Assembly: GCA_016929595.1 (NCBI GenBank)
Contig: JAFGIN010000193.1
Location: forward strand, 1 to 64,000
Direction of reading: 5' to 3'
Length of the DNA stretch: 64,000 nucleotides
Origin: Chitinispirillaceae bacterium
Lineage (GTDB): Bacteria; Fibrobacterota; Chitinivibrionia; Chitinivibrionales; Chitinispirillaceae
Every line of letters starts with the position of its first letter. Position 1 is the stretch's first letter. The notes below the pieces were generated by a model that had not been told where the DNA came from, searched no databases, and saw only the letters and a list, made by a program, of their open reading frames with translations. The position numbers and the translations under genes are program-made. Positions 52,605-60,251 of the stretch are shown here, piece by piece.

Positions 52605-53320
52605 ATGATGTAAAGACTGTTTCAGTAAATGAACAGTTTGCAGACAGCGTTGAGGCAGACCTTACTGATTCGAAGAGTACTGGTGAACTGCAGGACTTTT
52701 CTCAGGCAATTTCAGGCCCGGAACTGCTGGAAGACTCTTCAGTCAGAGAAAAATCGGTACAGGAACAGCATCAAAACAGTTACTCCGATCAGGAATACTA
52801 TGAAGATCCGGACGATGAAGATGATGATTCAGATGATAATCATGGAGTATTTACTGGTATAAAGAGTCCTGCAGTTCCTGAAACTAATGTTCAAACTGAA
52901 ACTGCCCCTTCTAGACTCAGTGACAGCGCTGGTCAACGGATCGATATAAAAACGTTCTGGCCCGCCTTCCTGGATCATTTAATTCACGAACGTCCGAACA
53001 TGGGTTCATTTCTGGCCCTTGCATGCGCATTTCCTGCAGGTGAGGATGCAATAGATCTCAAATTTTCTTCAGCATACCGGTTTCAATATCTTGAAACTGT
53101 CAAGAAACAGAACAAAGATGAGATTGAGCAGCATCTGAAGAATTTTGCCGGGCGGGAGCTGTTGCTAAATATTACTATAGAGAATAAACCGATTGAAAAT
53201 CATGAACAGAATTATATAAAAGCAATCGGAAATGTTCCGTCAACTATTGATGATGAAATTGAGCGTGAGCCAATTATCAAAGCAGTATTGGATATTTTTG
53301 ATGGCGAAGTGTTAAATTGA
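52601..53320 (+). CDS. dnaX: DnaX, tau-like C-terminal extension (minus-one frame)
   Basis: 240 codons in the minus-one frame relative to the AAA+ part, open from the A-run to the stop. The first 90 residues are acidic and Ser/Gln-rich (a linker with many Asp and Glu). The remainder, FWPAFLDHLIHERPNMGSFL onwards to FDGEVLN, has the pattern of the C-terminal domain found in many bacterial DnaX proteins. It has no plausible start of its own (an internal ATG at 53000 cuts the domain), so it is most likely reached by frame change. Joined to the upstream part it gives about 642 residues, a normal tau length. Confidence 0.8.
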   Translation: MNDVKTVSVNEQFADSVEADLTDSKSTGELQDFSQAISGPELLEDSSVREKSVQEQHQNSYSDQEYYEDPDDEDDDSDDNHGVFTGIKSPAVPETNVQTETAPSRLSDSAGQRIDIKTFWPAFLDHLIHERPNMGSFLALACAFPAGEDAIDLKFSSAYRFQYLETVKKQNKDEIEQHLKNFAGRELLLNITIENKPIENHEQNYIKAIGNVPSTIDDEIEREPIIKAVLDIFDGEVLN

Positions 53321-53354
53321 TGTATGTACACTATTATATAACCGGGAGGTAGAT

Positions 53355-53666
53355 ATGACAAAAAATATGGGAAAGATTTTGAAACAGGCTCAGAAGATGC
53401 AGTCGCAGATGATGAAAGCTCAGGAAGAGCTTCAGAAAAGGGAGATCGAGGGAACTTCCGGGGGCGGGATGGTAAAAGTTATGCTCAACGGGAGCAATCA
53501 GCTTGTGTCAATAAAAATCAATCCTGAAGTCGTTGATGCCGATGATGTGGAGATGCTTGAGGACCTTATTGTTGCAGCTCATGCAAACGCGATGGAAAAA
53601 GTTAAGGAGATGACAGAGTCTACCTTTGGATCAATTACAGGTGGCTTGTCAATACCCGGTATATGA
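53355..53666 (+). CDS. ebfC: YbaB/EbfC nucleoid-associated protein
   Basis: 103 residues: an N-terminal Met/Gln-rich helix (MGKILKQAQKMQSQMMKAQE), the strand segment GTSGGGMVKVMLNGSNQLVSI and the C-terminal helix LIVAAHANAMEKVKEM. The family forms dimers that bind DNA and, in several bacteria, work near RecR. GGGAGG lies seven bases before the ATG. Its stop overlaps the recR start (ATGA). Confidence 0.94.
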   Translation: MTKNMGKILKQAQKMQSQMMKAQEELQKREIEGTSGGGMVKVMLNGSNQLVSIKINPEVVDADDVEMLEDLIVAAHANAMEKVKEMTESTFGSITGGLSIPGI

Positions 53667-54265
53667 TTCAGCCTTTAGAAGAACTGGTGGAAGCATTATG
53701 TACGCTTCCAACAATCGGTCGGAAGAGTGCATGGCGGCTGGCACTTCATTTGATGGAGCGTCCGGAACAGGATGCGCTGAAACTTGCCGAGTCGATTGTA
53801 AGGGTTCGTCAGAAACTTACCAGGTGCAAGAGATGCTACAATTACAGCGAGACGGAACTCTGTCCGATCTGTTCATCTGCGTCAAGAGATCAGAAACAAA
53901 TCTGCGTTGTGGAGAAACCTGTTGACCTCTTCGCTTTTGAGCGTAGCGGCAGGTACCGGGGAGTGTATCATATTCTTGGTGGTGTACTTTCGCCACTTAA
54001 TGGCATTACAGTCGATAAGCTGCGTATCAATGAGTTGAGTATGCGTATCATAAATGAACAACCCGGTGAACTGATTCTGGGGCTGGGGGGGAGCGCTGAT
54101 GCAGAAACGACTGCGTTGTATCTTGCGCGAATCTATCGGCAGCAGGGGATTCGTGTCACACGGCTGGCGCGTGGACTTCCGGTCGGAATGGAACTGGAGT
54201 ATGTTGATCAGATTACTTTAAGTCAAGCACTGAATGAACGGACTGATGTACATTATGAAAGCTAA
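53663..54265 (+). CDS. recR: Recombination protein RecR
   Basis: 200 residues. The helix-hairpin-helix region LPTIGRKSAWRLALHLM is followed by the zinc finger CKRCYNYSETELCPIC and a Toprim domain (ICVVEKPVDLFAFERSG, then YHILGGVLSPLNG). RecR loads RecA at gaps with RecO/RecF. Length is normal. It is in the dnaX-ebfC-recR order seen in many bacteria. Its end overlaps the start of pgpA. Confidence 0.96.
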   Translation: MIQPLEELVEALCTLPTIGRKSAWRLALHLMERPEQDALKLAESIVRVRQKLTRCKRCYNYSETELCPICSSASRDQKQICVVEKPVDLFAFERSGRYRGVYHILGGVLSPLNGITVDKLRINELSMRIINEQPGELILGLGGSADAETTALYLARIYRQQGIRVTRLARGLPVGMELEYVDQITLSQALNERTDVHYES

Positions 54266-54773
54266 ATTATCTAATTCTCCACTCTCCTGGTTGAGAAGAG
54301 CCGGAGCAAGTCTGCTGTTTATCGGATATTTTCCCTGGGCATCAGGTACAATCGGCTCAGCGGTTACAGTTGCCGGAATCTGGTACCTGAATACGAAGTA
54401 CCCGTCATTTTTTACATCATCACACTATTTGCACTACTGGTTTGCAATGGCGGCGATAACTGTGGTGAGCATATTTTTATCAAATGGCAGTAAAAATGTT
54501 TTCGGTGATGATGATCCATCGGCTGTGATTATCGATGAAGTCGCCGGGCAACTGGTTACTTTTTTTATGGTGCCGTTAACAATAAAAACACTTGTCGCAG
54601 GATTTCTGCTGTTCAGGTTTTATGATATTGTAAAACCCTGGTTCGTTAATAATCTTCAGGAACTTGATGAGGGTGCCGGGATAACTCTTGATGATGTGGC
54701 TGCTGGTGTGTTAGCTAATATCACATTGATGTTGTTACTTTTCGGGTATAACTGGGTAAAGGCTTACTTATGA
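54255..54773 (+). CDS. pgpA: Phosphatidylglycerophosphatase A
   Basis: About 172 residues if started at ATG 54255, inside the recR end; ATG 54246 or 54234 would add up to seven residues and no start has a strong ribosome-binding site. Recognisable are GYFPWASGTIGSAV, the family core DDPSAVIIDEVAGQLVTF and FRFYDIVKPW, with three or four membrane helices. PgpA dephosphorylates phosphatidylglycerol phosphate to phosphatidylglycerol. It overlaps the next gene by four bases (ATGA). Confidence 0.92.
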   Translation: MKAKLSNSPLSWLRRAGASLLFIGYFPWASGTIGSAVTVAGIWYLNTKYPSFFTSSHYLHYWFAMAAITVVSIFLSNGSKNVFGDDDPSAVIIDEVAGQLVTFFMVPLTIKTLVAGFLLFRFYDIVKPWFVNNLQELDEGAGITLDDVAAGVLANITLMLLLFGYNWVKAYL

Positions 54774-55099
54774 CATTCCATACCGTTGTGCATGATGTCG
54801 CTCAATTTTTAAAACAAAATATTCAATTTATCACATTCGGTATCACTGCGGTGACCGTTACTCTGGTCGGGCCATTTATTAATGGCACCGTCAAACGAAT
54901 TATAGCTTCACTGCACTGGATACTGCGCTATATCCTGTTTGTTTTACTATGCACAATAGGGTATGGATTCCTGTCACATACACTTTATTTCTGGTTAAAA
55001 AAATGGTTAACCCATTTACCGGAAATCCAGTTGATTATATGGGTCTCAGTTATCTATTTAGGGCTTGCCTGGGTTGCAAAGCAGCAAAAAGAGATCTGA
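54770..55099 (+). CDS. Small membrane protein of unknown function
   Basis: 109 residues with three predicted membrane helices: QFITFGITAVTVTLVGPFI, ILRYILFVLLCTIGYGFL and IQLIIWVSVIYLGLAWVA. A basic loop (KKWLTHL) separates helices two and three. I do not recognise the family. Its start is coupled to pgpA by ATGA, so translation is likely. It may support phospholipid synthesis or membrane topology; this is inferred from position only. Confidence 0.65.
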   Translation: MTFHTVVHDVAQFLKQNIQFITFGITAVTVTLVGPFINGTVKRIIASLHWILRYILFVLLCTIGYGFLSHTLYFWLKKWLTHLPEIQLIIWVSVIYLGLAWVAKQQKEI

Positions 55100-55175
55100 A
55101 TATTCAAACCTTGAATTGACTTGAAAATTTCTTCAATGTGATTGACTGACGGGCAGAATCATGAATTAGATTTAT

Positions 55176-55265
55176 TCTACATTGTTAGAATACCAAATAG
55201 CATCACCCCGGCCATTGATCCCGAGCTCGGGATCGACGACCGGAGTGTAATTCTAACAACGTAGA
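55176..55265. repeat. Hairpin element with imperfect 16-bp inverted ends and GC palindrome core
   Basis: TCTACATTGTTAGAAT (55176-55191) and ATTCTAACAACGTAGA (55250-55265) pair with one mismatch. Inside lies the perfect palindrome GATCCCGAGCTCGGGATC (55217-55234), flanked by CCGG on both sides. The 90-base unit could fold into one long hairpin and looks like a REP/MITE-type element in the spacer. Confidence 0.75.
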
Positions 55266-55322
55266 TTGATAGTAGAATATTTAACAGATCAATTCAGAAA
55301 AATGATTTTTACCTGAAGGAAT

Positions 55323-56345
55323 ATGATGCGTCTAAAAAAAGGAACTTTTTATGCAGGAATAATTTCAATCATCTCAGGAACCATTTTTCTGTGTTCTTCA
55401 AGAAAGCAGGTGGTGGTACTTCCTGACCAGTCTGTACTTTCTGAGAGTACGGAGCATTCAGATTCACTCACCGAAAATCTTAAAACCGATGAAACAGGTA
55501 TATTGATAGTTGAACCACAAAACTGGGTTAATGAGCAGTTTGTTCTTTTGGGAAAACCCGTGATGTTCCGGCGTTTCGGATACGAACTATTCCGGTGTCC
55601 AGATTTAAACCGTTGTGCCCGGGTAGATACTTTATATGAGCTTTCGAATAGAAGATTAAAGTATGAACGGTTTTATCTTGATACGCTTACCGTGAAGGGT
55701 GTGACACCGGATGAAGGTGGAGAATGGTTAATCGAGTTTCTGGATAAGAGGTACTCCATCAGTCTGTTTGCCCGAACAAAAAAATCTGCACTGCAGGAGA
55801 TGATTTTCCTGAAAGACTTTGATGCGGCTTGCAGACGGTGGCGTGGAAAAACAGTATTTTCAAGAAAAGGTGTTATCTCTGTTGAGCTACCTGGAGGCAA
55901 TTTGACAGGTGAAAAGGTTAAGAGATACGATTCACTCAAAGTAACCGATGTCCGGTATGGACTTTCCCCGCTTCCTGTAAATCCGATATGGTTGATGGTG
56001 ACTACTGCAAAGGGGACCGAGGGATTCATTGCGGTTCGTTTCAGCTGGACCAATACGATGTCTGATCAGGTTTCTGAATCTCTGTCGTGGAGAGATGATA
56101 TTGCTGAGGTCAATCCGATGCTACAATACGACTGGGACGCGACTACCTGGGAGGTTATAGAGAGCCACAGGATCACAGTTGGGATGAATAAAGATCAGGT
56201 TACAATGAGTTGGGGAAGGCCACTAAAAATTGTGGATACAACTCTTAACAACAGTAAGGTACAATGCTGGAATTATGCTGCTCAGAAGTTATATTTTAGC
56301 GATAACAGTTTAACTACAATTGAAGATCAGGGGAGTTTTAAATGA
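55323..56345 (+). CDS. Membrane-anchored envelope protein with SmpA/BamE-like end
   Basis: 340 residues from ATG 55323 (ATG 55326 equally possible). An N-terminal hydrophobic stretch (FYAGIISIISGTIFLCSS) resembles a signal or anchor; the FLC is not a standard lipobox. The middle is unfamiliar and charged. The C-terminal 65 residues, HRITVGMNKDQVTMSWGRPL to LTTIEDQG, resemble the SmpA/OmlA (BamE-like) fold with its GMxxxQVxxxxGxP pattern. Its stop overlaps the next start (ATGA). GAAGGAA precedes the ATG. Confidence 0.65.
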   Translation: MMRLKKGTFYAGIISIISGTIFLCSSRKQVVVLPDQSVLSESTEHSDSLTENLKTDETGILIVEPQNWVNEQFVLLGKPVMFRRFGYELFRCPDLNRCARVDTLYELSNRRLKYERFYLDTLTVKGVTPDEGGEWLIEFLDKRYSISLFARTKKSALQEMIFLKDFDAACRRWRGKTVFSRKGVISVELPGGNLTGEKVKRYDSLKVTDVRYGLSPLPVNPIWLMVTTAKGTEGFIAVRFSWTNTMSDQVSESLSWRDDIAEVNPMLQYDWDATTWEVIESHRITVGMNKDQVTMSWGRPLKIVDTTLNNSKVQCWNYAAQKLYFSDNSLTTIEDQGSFK

Positions 56346-57082
56346 AACCATGGGTAACTGTCGTTATAGGAGTCTGTTCGGCAGTAGTGGGGTATGTTGC
56401 GCATCTTCAGATTTCGGCATCTGAATCGGATTCATTGCAACGTTCAAAGTTTGAACTGATCGAACTGGCTGTTCAAAAGAACATGCGTCAGTTGTCAGAT
56501 GAAATAGAAGACCGTTTGTCCTCTTTTGCTGGTGCAGTTTCTGATGATGGGGTGTTTTCTTTAAGGCTGTTGGGCGAACAGGACAGGTCTTCTCCGGATG
56601 TTACTCAATTTGCATCAAGGTTTATCAAACCTATGGGTTTCTCGGTTCTTGATATTGTTGATTCCTCATTTACTGTGGTTTCTTCAGGGCAATTCACAGC
56701 AAACGCAGGGAGTAATGTTGCAGAAAAAATGTCAGCACTGGGGAAAAAGACTGGTTTTATTAAAGACAAAATAATGGGTGAATCGGTACTGACACTTCAG
56801 GCTAAAAAGTCTTTTAAAATTGCCGATATACCTTTTTTGGTTTCAGGAGGACGTCGTGTTGACAAAGAGCTTCTTAAACAGATTGCTCCGCATGATAGTT
56901 GTAATCTTTTTATAAAAATCGGCGATGAAATTTTTGGGAACGATACAATCCGTACCGTTTCAGAATTAACAGGGCATACGATGGTTATTAACGATAAAGA
57001 ATATGATGCGGTTGTTGTATCGGTTGCAGCTGAATCGAAATTATCACCTGAAATCGTAGTTTTTTTCAAAAATAACCGGTAA
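56342..57082 (+). CDS. Membrane-anchored protein with possible sensor-like domain
   Basis: 246 residues. An N-terminal membrane segment (WVTVVIGVCSAVVGYVAHL) is followed by a helix with many charged residues (SKFELIELAVQKNMRQLSDE) and then a mixed alpha/beta domain. The pattern of one anchor, a long helix and a strand-rich domain is reminiscent of Cache-type sensors, but no second membrane segment or output domain is present. I do not recognise the family. Coupling to the BamE-like gene suggests they act together in the envelope. Confidence 0.6.
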   Translation: MKPWVTVVIGVCSAVVGYVAHLQISASESDSLQRSKFELIELAVQKNMRQLSDEIEDRLSSFAGAVSDDGVFSLRLLGEQDRSSPDVTQFASRFIKPMGFSVLDIVDSSFTVVSSGQFTANAGSNVAEKMSALGKKTGFIKDKIMGESVLTLQAKKSFKIADIPFLVSGGRRVDKELLKQIAPHDSCNLFIKIGDEIFGNDTIRTVSELTGHTMVINDKEYDAVVVSVAAESKLSPEIVVFFKNNR

Positions 57083-57246
57083 AGCCCTTTTTTTAAATAT
57101 TTTTTGCAGGGGTCGAAACATATTCCTGAATGTAGGAGTTTCAGGGTAAAAAAAATCATTAATCTTTGAATTATACATTATATTTGTATATAGATGCCGC
57201 AGAGGCTTACATAATAGACAGGTGTGCAGAACCACGGATGGTTTTT

Positions 57247-57549
57247 ATGGAAATTAAAGGAATTGAATTCCGGCAATATGACAGCAACGGGAATACATGG
57301 CCAGGCGACACTGTTTTTTCTAAAAGAAGACGAAAGAATTCTCAAAATACGAAAAGACCTGTTAGTGCAATGACTTTTGATATGCTGGATCTGAATGTCA
57401 GGACAGTTGAAAACGATATTGCTTTGTTGTCAGATCTGGTAAAAAGCCTTCCTGATGAATATGTTCGTGATCGTATGAGTCAGGTTAAAGATGTGTATCC
57501 TATTATCGATGATTATCTGGTTGAAAAACTGATAATGGAAGAGCTTTAG
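57247..57549 (+). CDS. Small hypothetical protein, weakly FlgM-like
   Basis: 100 residues from ATG 57247, which has GGATGG five bases upstream; earlier ATGs in the frame lack one. An N-terminal polar, disordered-looking half (with KRRRKNSQNTKRP) precedes a helical half: LNVRTVENDIALLSDLVKSL, then RMSQVKDVYPIIDDYLVEKL. The end resembles the C-terminal helices of FlgM anti-sigma-28 factors, but similarity is too weak to name it. No flagellar genes are in the window. Confidence 0.5.
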   Translation: MEIKGIEFRQYDSNGNTWPGDTVFSKRRRKNSQNTKRPVSAMTFDMLDLNVRTVENDIALLSDLVKSLPDEYVRDRMSQVKDVYPIIDDYLVEKLIMEEL

Positions 57550-57647
57550 CCCTGTTTTTAAATGCCGATCGAAATGCGACCTCTGATTTGCTGCATTATT
57601 TCTCAAGTGATATGTATTTTTAGTTAAACGTTTAAAAGAGTTATGCA

Positions 57648-58253
57648 ATGGGAATCGCAGAAGATATTAAAAAAACTATTCAATCGAGACTGGTAATTCG
57701 CTACTGTACCGAGGAGATGCTTAAAAACCCTGAAGTGTTTTGTATTGTCTGCGAACGAAGGTTTAAACTCGACTCAAAACTTTGTATGTACATTCGCGGT
57801 GACGGACATATCTGCTCCAGTTGTTCGGATCGGTACGCACCCGAGCTCAAAACGCTGCTGGATGTTTCTGGGGATGTTGTTAAAAATAGGGGTACATTTT
57901 CGCAGCACCTGACTATTCATGAATGGAAGGAAATCTGGAAACATCTCAGCGTGCTGTTGAAGCTTACGGTAGAGCTGTCGCGCGGGATCTCAAGGGGAAT
58001 TGTTGAAGCTCCTTCAGGGCATATCGGGTTGCTTCATCTTGCAAAGGATATTGGTAAACCTGCCCGGAAAGAAGATGAAACCGATAAAGACTACGATTTA
58101 CGGGTAAAAAGTCATCGTATGGTTCATTTGTTTGATAAAATTAAAAATGAAACCTGGGGTCGTGTGGCTGCATTGCAGGAATATTTTGCAAAGCTTGGCA
58201 TGCCTGCTTTTCCTGATAAAGAAGAGGACCCTGGTGATGGAAGAGTATTTTGA
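57648..58253 (+). CDS. Hypothetical protein with CxxC zinc-ribbon-like segment
   Basis: 201 residues. FCIVCERRFKLDSKLCMYI with CSSCSD further on gives two Cys pairs (CxxC near 32-35 and CxxC near 56-59) likely to bind zinc. The remainder is mostly helical with many Lys and Glu (HLTIHEWKEIWKHLSVLLKL and LRVKSHRMVHLFDKIKNETW). I do not recognise the family. Its end overlaps the NUDIX gene by 17 bases, so the two are co-translated. Confidence 0.6.
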   Translation: MGIAEDIKKTIQSRLVIRYCTEEMLKNPEVFCIVCERRFKLDSKLCMYIRGDGHICSSCSDRYAPELKTLLDVSGDVVKNRGTFSQHLTIHEWKEIWKHLSVLLKLTVELSRGISRGIVEAPSGHIGLLHLAKDIGKPARKEDETDKDYDLRVKSHRMVHLFDKIKNETWGRVAALQEYFAKLGMPAFPDKEEDPGDGRVF

Positions 58254-58797
58254 TGTTCTGGATGAGCGGGGAAAATGTACGGGGCAGGTGTGTCCGCGCA
58301 GTGTTGTCCACCAGAATGGTTATTTTCATGCTACCGTTCATATCTGGGTAATTAATCGAACGTGCGATATCCTTTTACAGAAAAGATCCTCTCAAAAAGA
58401 TACACATCCGGGTTTATGGGACATTTCCTGTGCGGGACACCTTAGTGATGGAGACCGTTCACTGGATGCGGCTGTCAGGGAACTCAAAGAGGAACTTGGA
58501 ATTGCGGTTGCAAATCCCTCTCAGTTTCAATACCTTTTTCAGGTATTCAGTTTATACGTCTCGTCTGACAAGTTAATAAAAGACAATGAATTCTCTGATG
58601 TCTATATTTTGCGTATTGATAATGAAATCGCAACAATACAATTTTGTACTGAGGAAATATCAGAGATAAAATATGTTTCACCTGCCGAATTCGGAAAAAT
58701 GGTTTCTACGGCTGATCCCTCTCTTGTTCCTCATGATGAAGAGTATCGGAAGATACTTGATTATCTCAACATACATACTCCGCCGTTAGCGAATTAA
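58237..58797 (+). CDS. NUDIX hydrolase (isopentenyl-diphosphate isomerase/YfcD-like)
   Basis: 186 residues from ATG 58237, with AGAGG upstream; the longer frame overlaps the previous gene. EEYFDVLDERGKCTGQVCPRS and YFHATVHIWVINR resemble IPP-isomerase-like NUDIX proteins, as does LLQKRSSQKDTHPGLWDIS. The NUDIX box is GHLSDGDRSLDAAVRELKEE with LGI after it; the first Glu is Asp. It is more likely a nucleotide or other diphosphate hydrolase than an isomerase, as the catalytic Cys region is not seen. Confidence 0.85.
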   Translation: MEEYFDVLDERGKCTGQVCPRSVVHQNGYFHATVHIWVINRTCDILLQKRSSQKDTHPGLWDISCAGHLSDGDRSLDAAVRELKEELGIAVANPSQFQYLFQVFSLYVSSDKLIKDNEFSDVYILRIDNEIATIQFCTEEISEIKYVSPAEFGKMVSTADPSLVPHDEEYRKILDYLNIHTPPLAN

Positions 58798-58923
58798 TAC
58801 CTGCCTGTTAAGACCATAGAAACAAAAGTACCTGCTGTTTTCTGCTGGAAAACAGATAATGCTTTGCAGCGATTCAACTCAGGGCAGTAAACGGGTATAT
58901 TAAAGTTGTATGCATGAATTTGA
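58798..58923. other. Spacer with a short hairpin
   Basis: The hairpin CTGTTTTC/GAAAACAG at 58835-58855 has an 8-bp stem and no T-run. It lies 37 bases after the NUDIX gene and might mark the end of its transcript. Nothing else is seen. Confidence 0.35.
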
Positions 58924-59226
58924 AAAGAGAGCGTTATCTTTGAAAGTCACAGTACCGATGTTATCGCATCCCTGAATAAAAGTTTAACAATGGTCAAGGT
59001 AACAGGTAACGGTTTGTCACTTCAAATCGTTCTATCAGGTGCTGGTTCAAATGTAACAAGAGTTACAATGCTTGATATATCGGGAAGAGTTGTGCAGCAA
59101 TGGGTTGCCAATATGAGATCAGGCAATATGGTTTCGGTTAAAATGAATAAGCGATACAGTGGAACATTTTTAATACCGGTTCAGGTAGGGGCAAGAGTAC
59201 TACAGGAAAAGGTAGTACTGCCATAA
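58924..59226 (+). pseudogene. Orphan tail-domain fragment (FlgD/Por-type)
   Basis: An open frame of about 100 codons from a stop at 58921 to a TAA at 59224-59226. Its sequence is a typical secretion/adhesion tail: TRVTMLDISGRVVQQWV, then YSGTFLIPVQVGARVLQEKV. The only ATG is internal (58990), and no signal peptide or ribosome-binding site precedes it. A proper terminator follows at 59290. It therefore looks like the 3' end of a once larger exported protein, or a separate domain cassette. Whether any product is made is unclear. Confidence 0.5.
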
Positions 59227-59289
59227 GGCGCGTAGGAAAGCAAACGTGCAAATGGCTTCAGATAGGTTGTTTCTGTTGCCAGAGAGGGT

Positions 59290-59321
59290 AAGGAGCAGAA
59301 TGAAATTCTGCTCCTTTTCTT
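59290..59321 (+). terminator. Terminator of the orphan tail-domain unit
   Basis: AAGGAGCAGAAT and ATTCTGCTCCTT form a 12-bp perfect stem over three bases, followed by TTCTTTT on the plus strand. It ends directly at the stop of the convergent minus-strand gene. Confidence 0.8.
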
Positions 59322-60251
59322 TTAGTGTAAAGACAGTCTGACTGTTTCTGCTGTTTTATGTATTTGTACCGAAAGGTATATCACTTGAGAACTAAGTCCG
59401 GAATTAAATGTGTGAGAACGGGCATTATCGAACTGCTTTTTAAATAGTACGCTTCCATTGAGAGCGTACCCTGTAAGTTGTACCGGTGAAGGATTGCTTA
59501 AGTGCAGGGTGATACAATTATAACCGGATTGAACAACTCTCAGTGCTGGAGAAGATGAGGTACTCTTATTGGCAATCTGCTGCGTGTGAAGTGCCGGATT
59601 TCGTATCGCTTTATATGGCGTCCACTCCGGACCTGTAAGATTTACTATACGCTCTCTGCATCCGAAAACGGTCGATGATGCCTCACTGATGACTGTTTCT
59701 GCCGGGTCTTCTGCTTCAACGATCAGTATTGCATGATAGCCGTAGGCGCTGGATGCTTTGACCAGTGCATCACCGGCCTGAACACTGGTGATTGGCACTG
59801 TAGTGAAATTTTTGTTGTTGTAAAGATTTGTAGTGTTTGTCCGGGCGATATTCCAGGCAAAACAGAGGAAACCGGAGCAATCGGTACCAGTTACTTTACC
59901 TGATGGGTCGCCGAAAACGTTGTAATGGCACTGATGTGATCCTGCCAGAAAGCCTGTAGCGAGACGTGTCCTGAAAGTAAACCATGGGTCTTCACCACCG
60001 TATGAATATGCAATCCCCCTGTACGTTCGTCCGGCAATGAAATCGCAGTGCCGGTATATGGTATCGCTGCCGGTACACTTGTTACCATATTGAGTATACC
60101 ATAGTTCTGCTGTATTGGAAGAGTCTGGAGTCCATTCGATAGCGACACAACTGTCTGAACGGGTGATAACTGTGTCCAGTGAGAATGCATGCTGTGCCGA
60201 ACTGGAGAATAATGCGGCGGTTAGGATAAATATCAGGACAAATTGTCTCAT
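59322..60251 (-). CDS. Secreted NlpC/P60-like cysteine hydrolase with tail domain
   Basis: 309 residues. A signal peptide (FVLIFILTAALFSSSAQHAF) precedes an NlpC/P60-type domain: RGIAYSYGGEDPW, then VTGTDCSGFLCFAWNIA with the likely nucleophile Cys, and YGYHAILIVEAED with the His. Such enzymes cut peptidoglycan peptides. The C-terminal 85 residues are a FlgD/Por-type tail without a catalytic role. Its start overlaps the end of the upstream gene (ATGA). The hydrolase is probably exported to the cell surface. Confidence 0.82.
   Translation of the reverse strand: MRQFVLIFILTAALFSSSAQHAFSLDTVITRSDSCVAIEWTPDSSNTAELWYTQYGNKCTGSDTIYRHCDFIAGRTYRGIAYSYGGEDPWFTFRTRLATGFLAGSHQCHYNVFGDPSGKVTGTDCSGFLCFAWNIARTNTTNLYNNKNFTTVPITSVQAGDALVKASSAYGYHAILIVEAEDPAETVISEASSTVFGCRERIVNLTGPEWTPYKAIRNPALHTQQIANKSTSSSPALRVVQSGYNCITLHLSNPSPVQLTGYALNGSVLFKKQFDNARSHTFNSGLSSQVIYLSVQIHKTAETVRLSLH

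Noticed and set aside
52629-52862. Separate small gene after dnaX
   Set aside because: It lies in a third frame over the dnaX extension and has low-complexity Met/Ile codons; the minus-one frame is the one with domain similarity.
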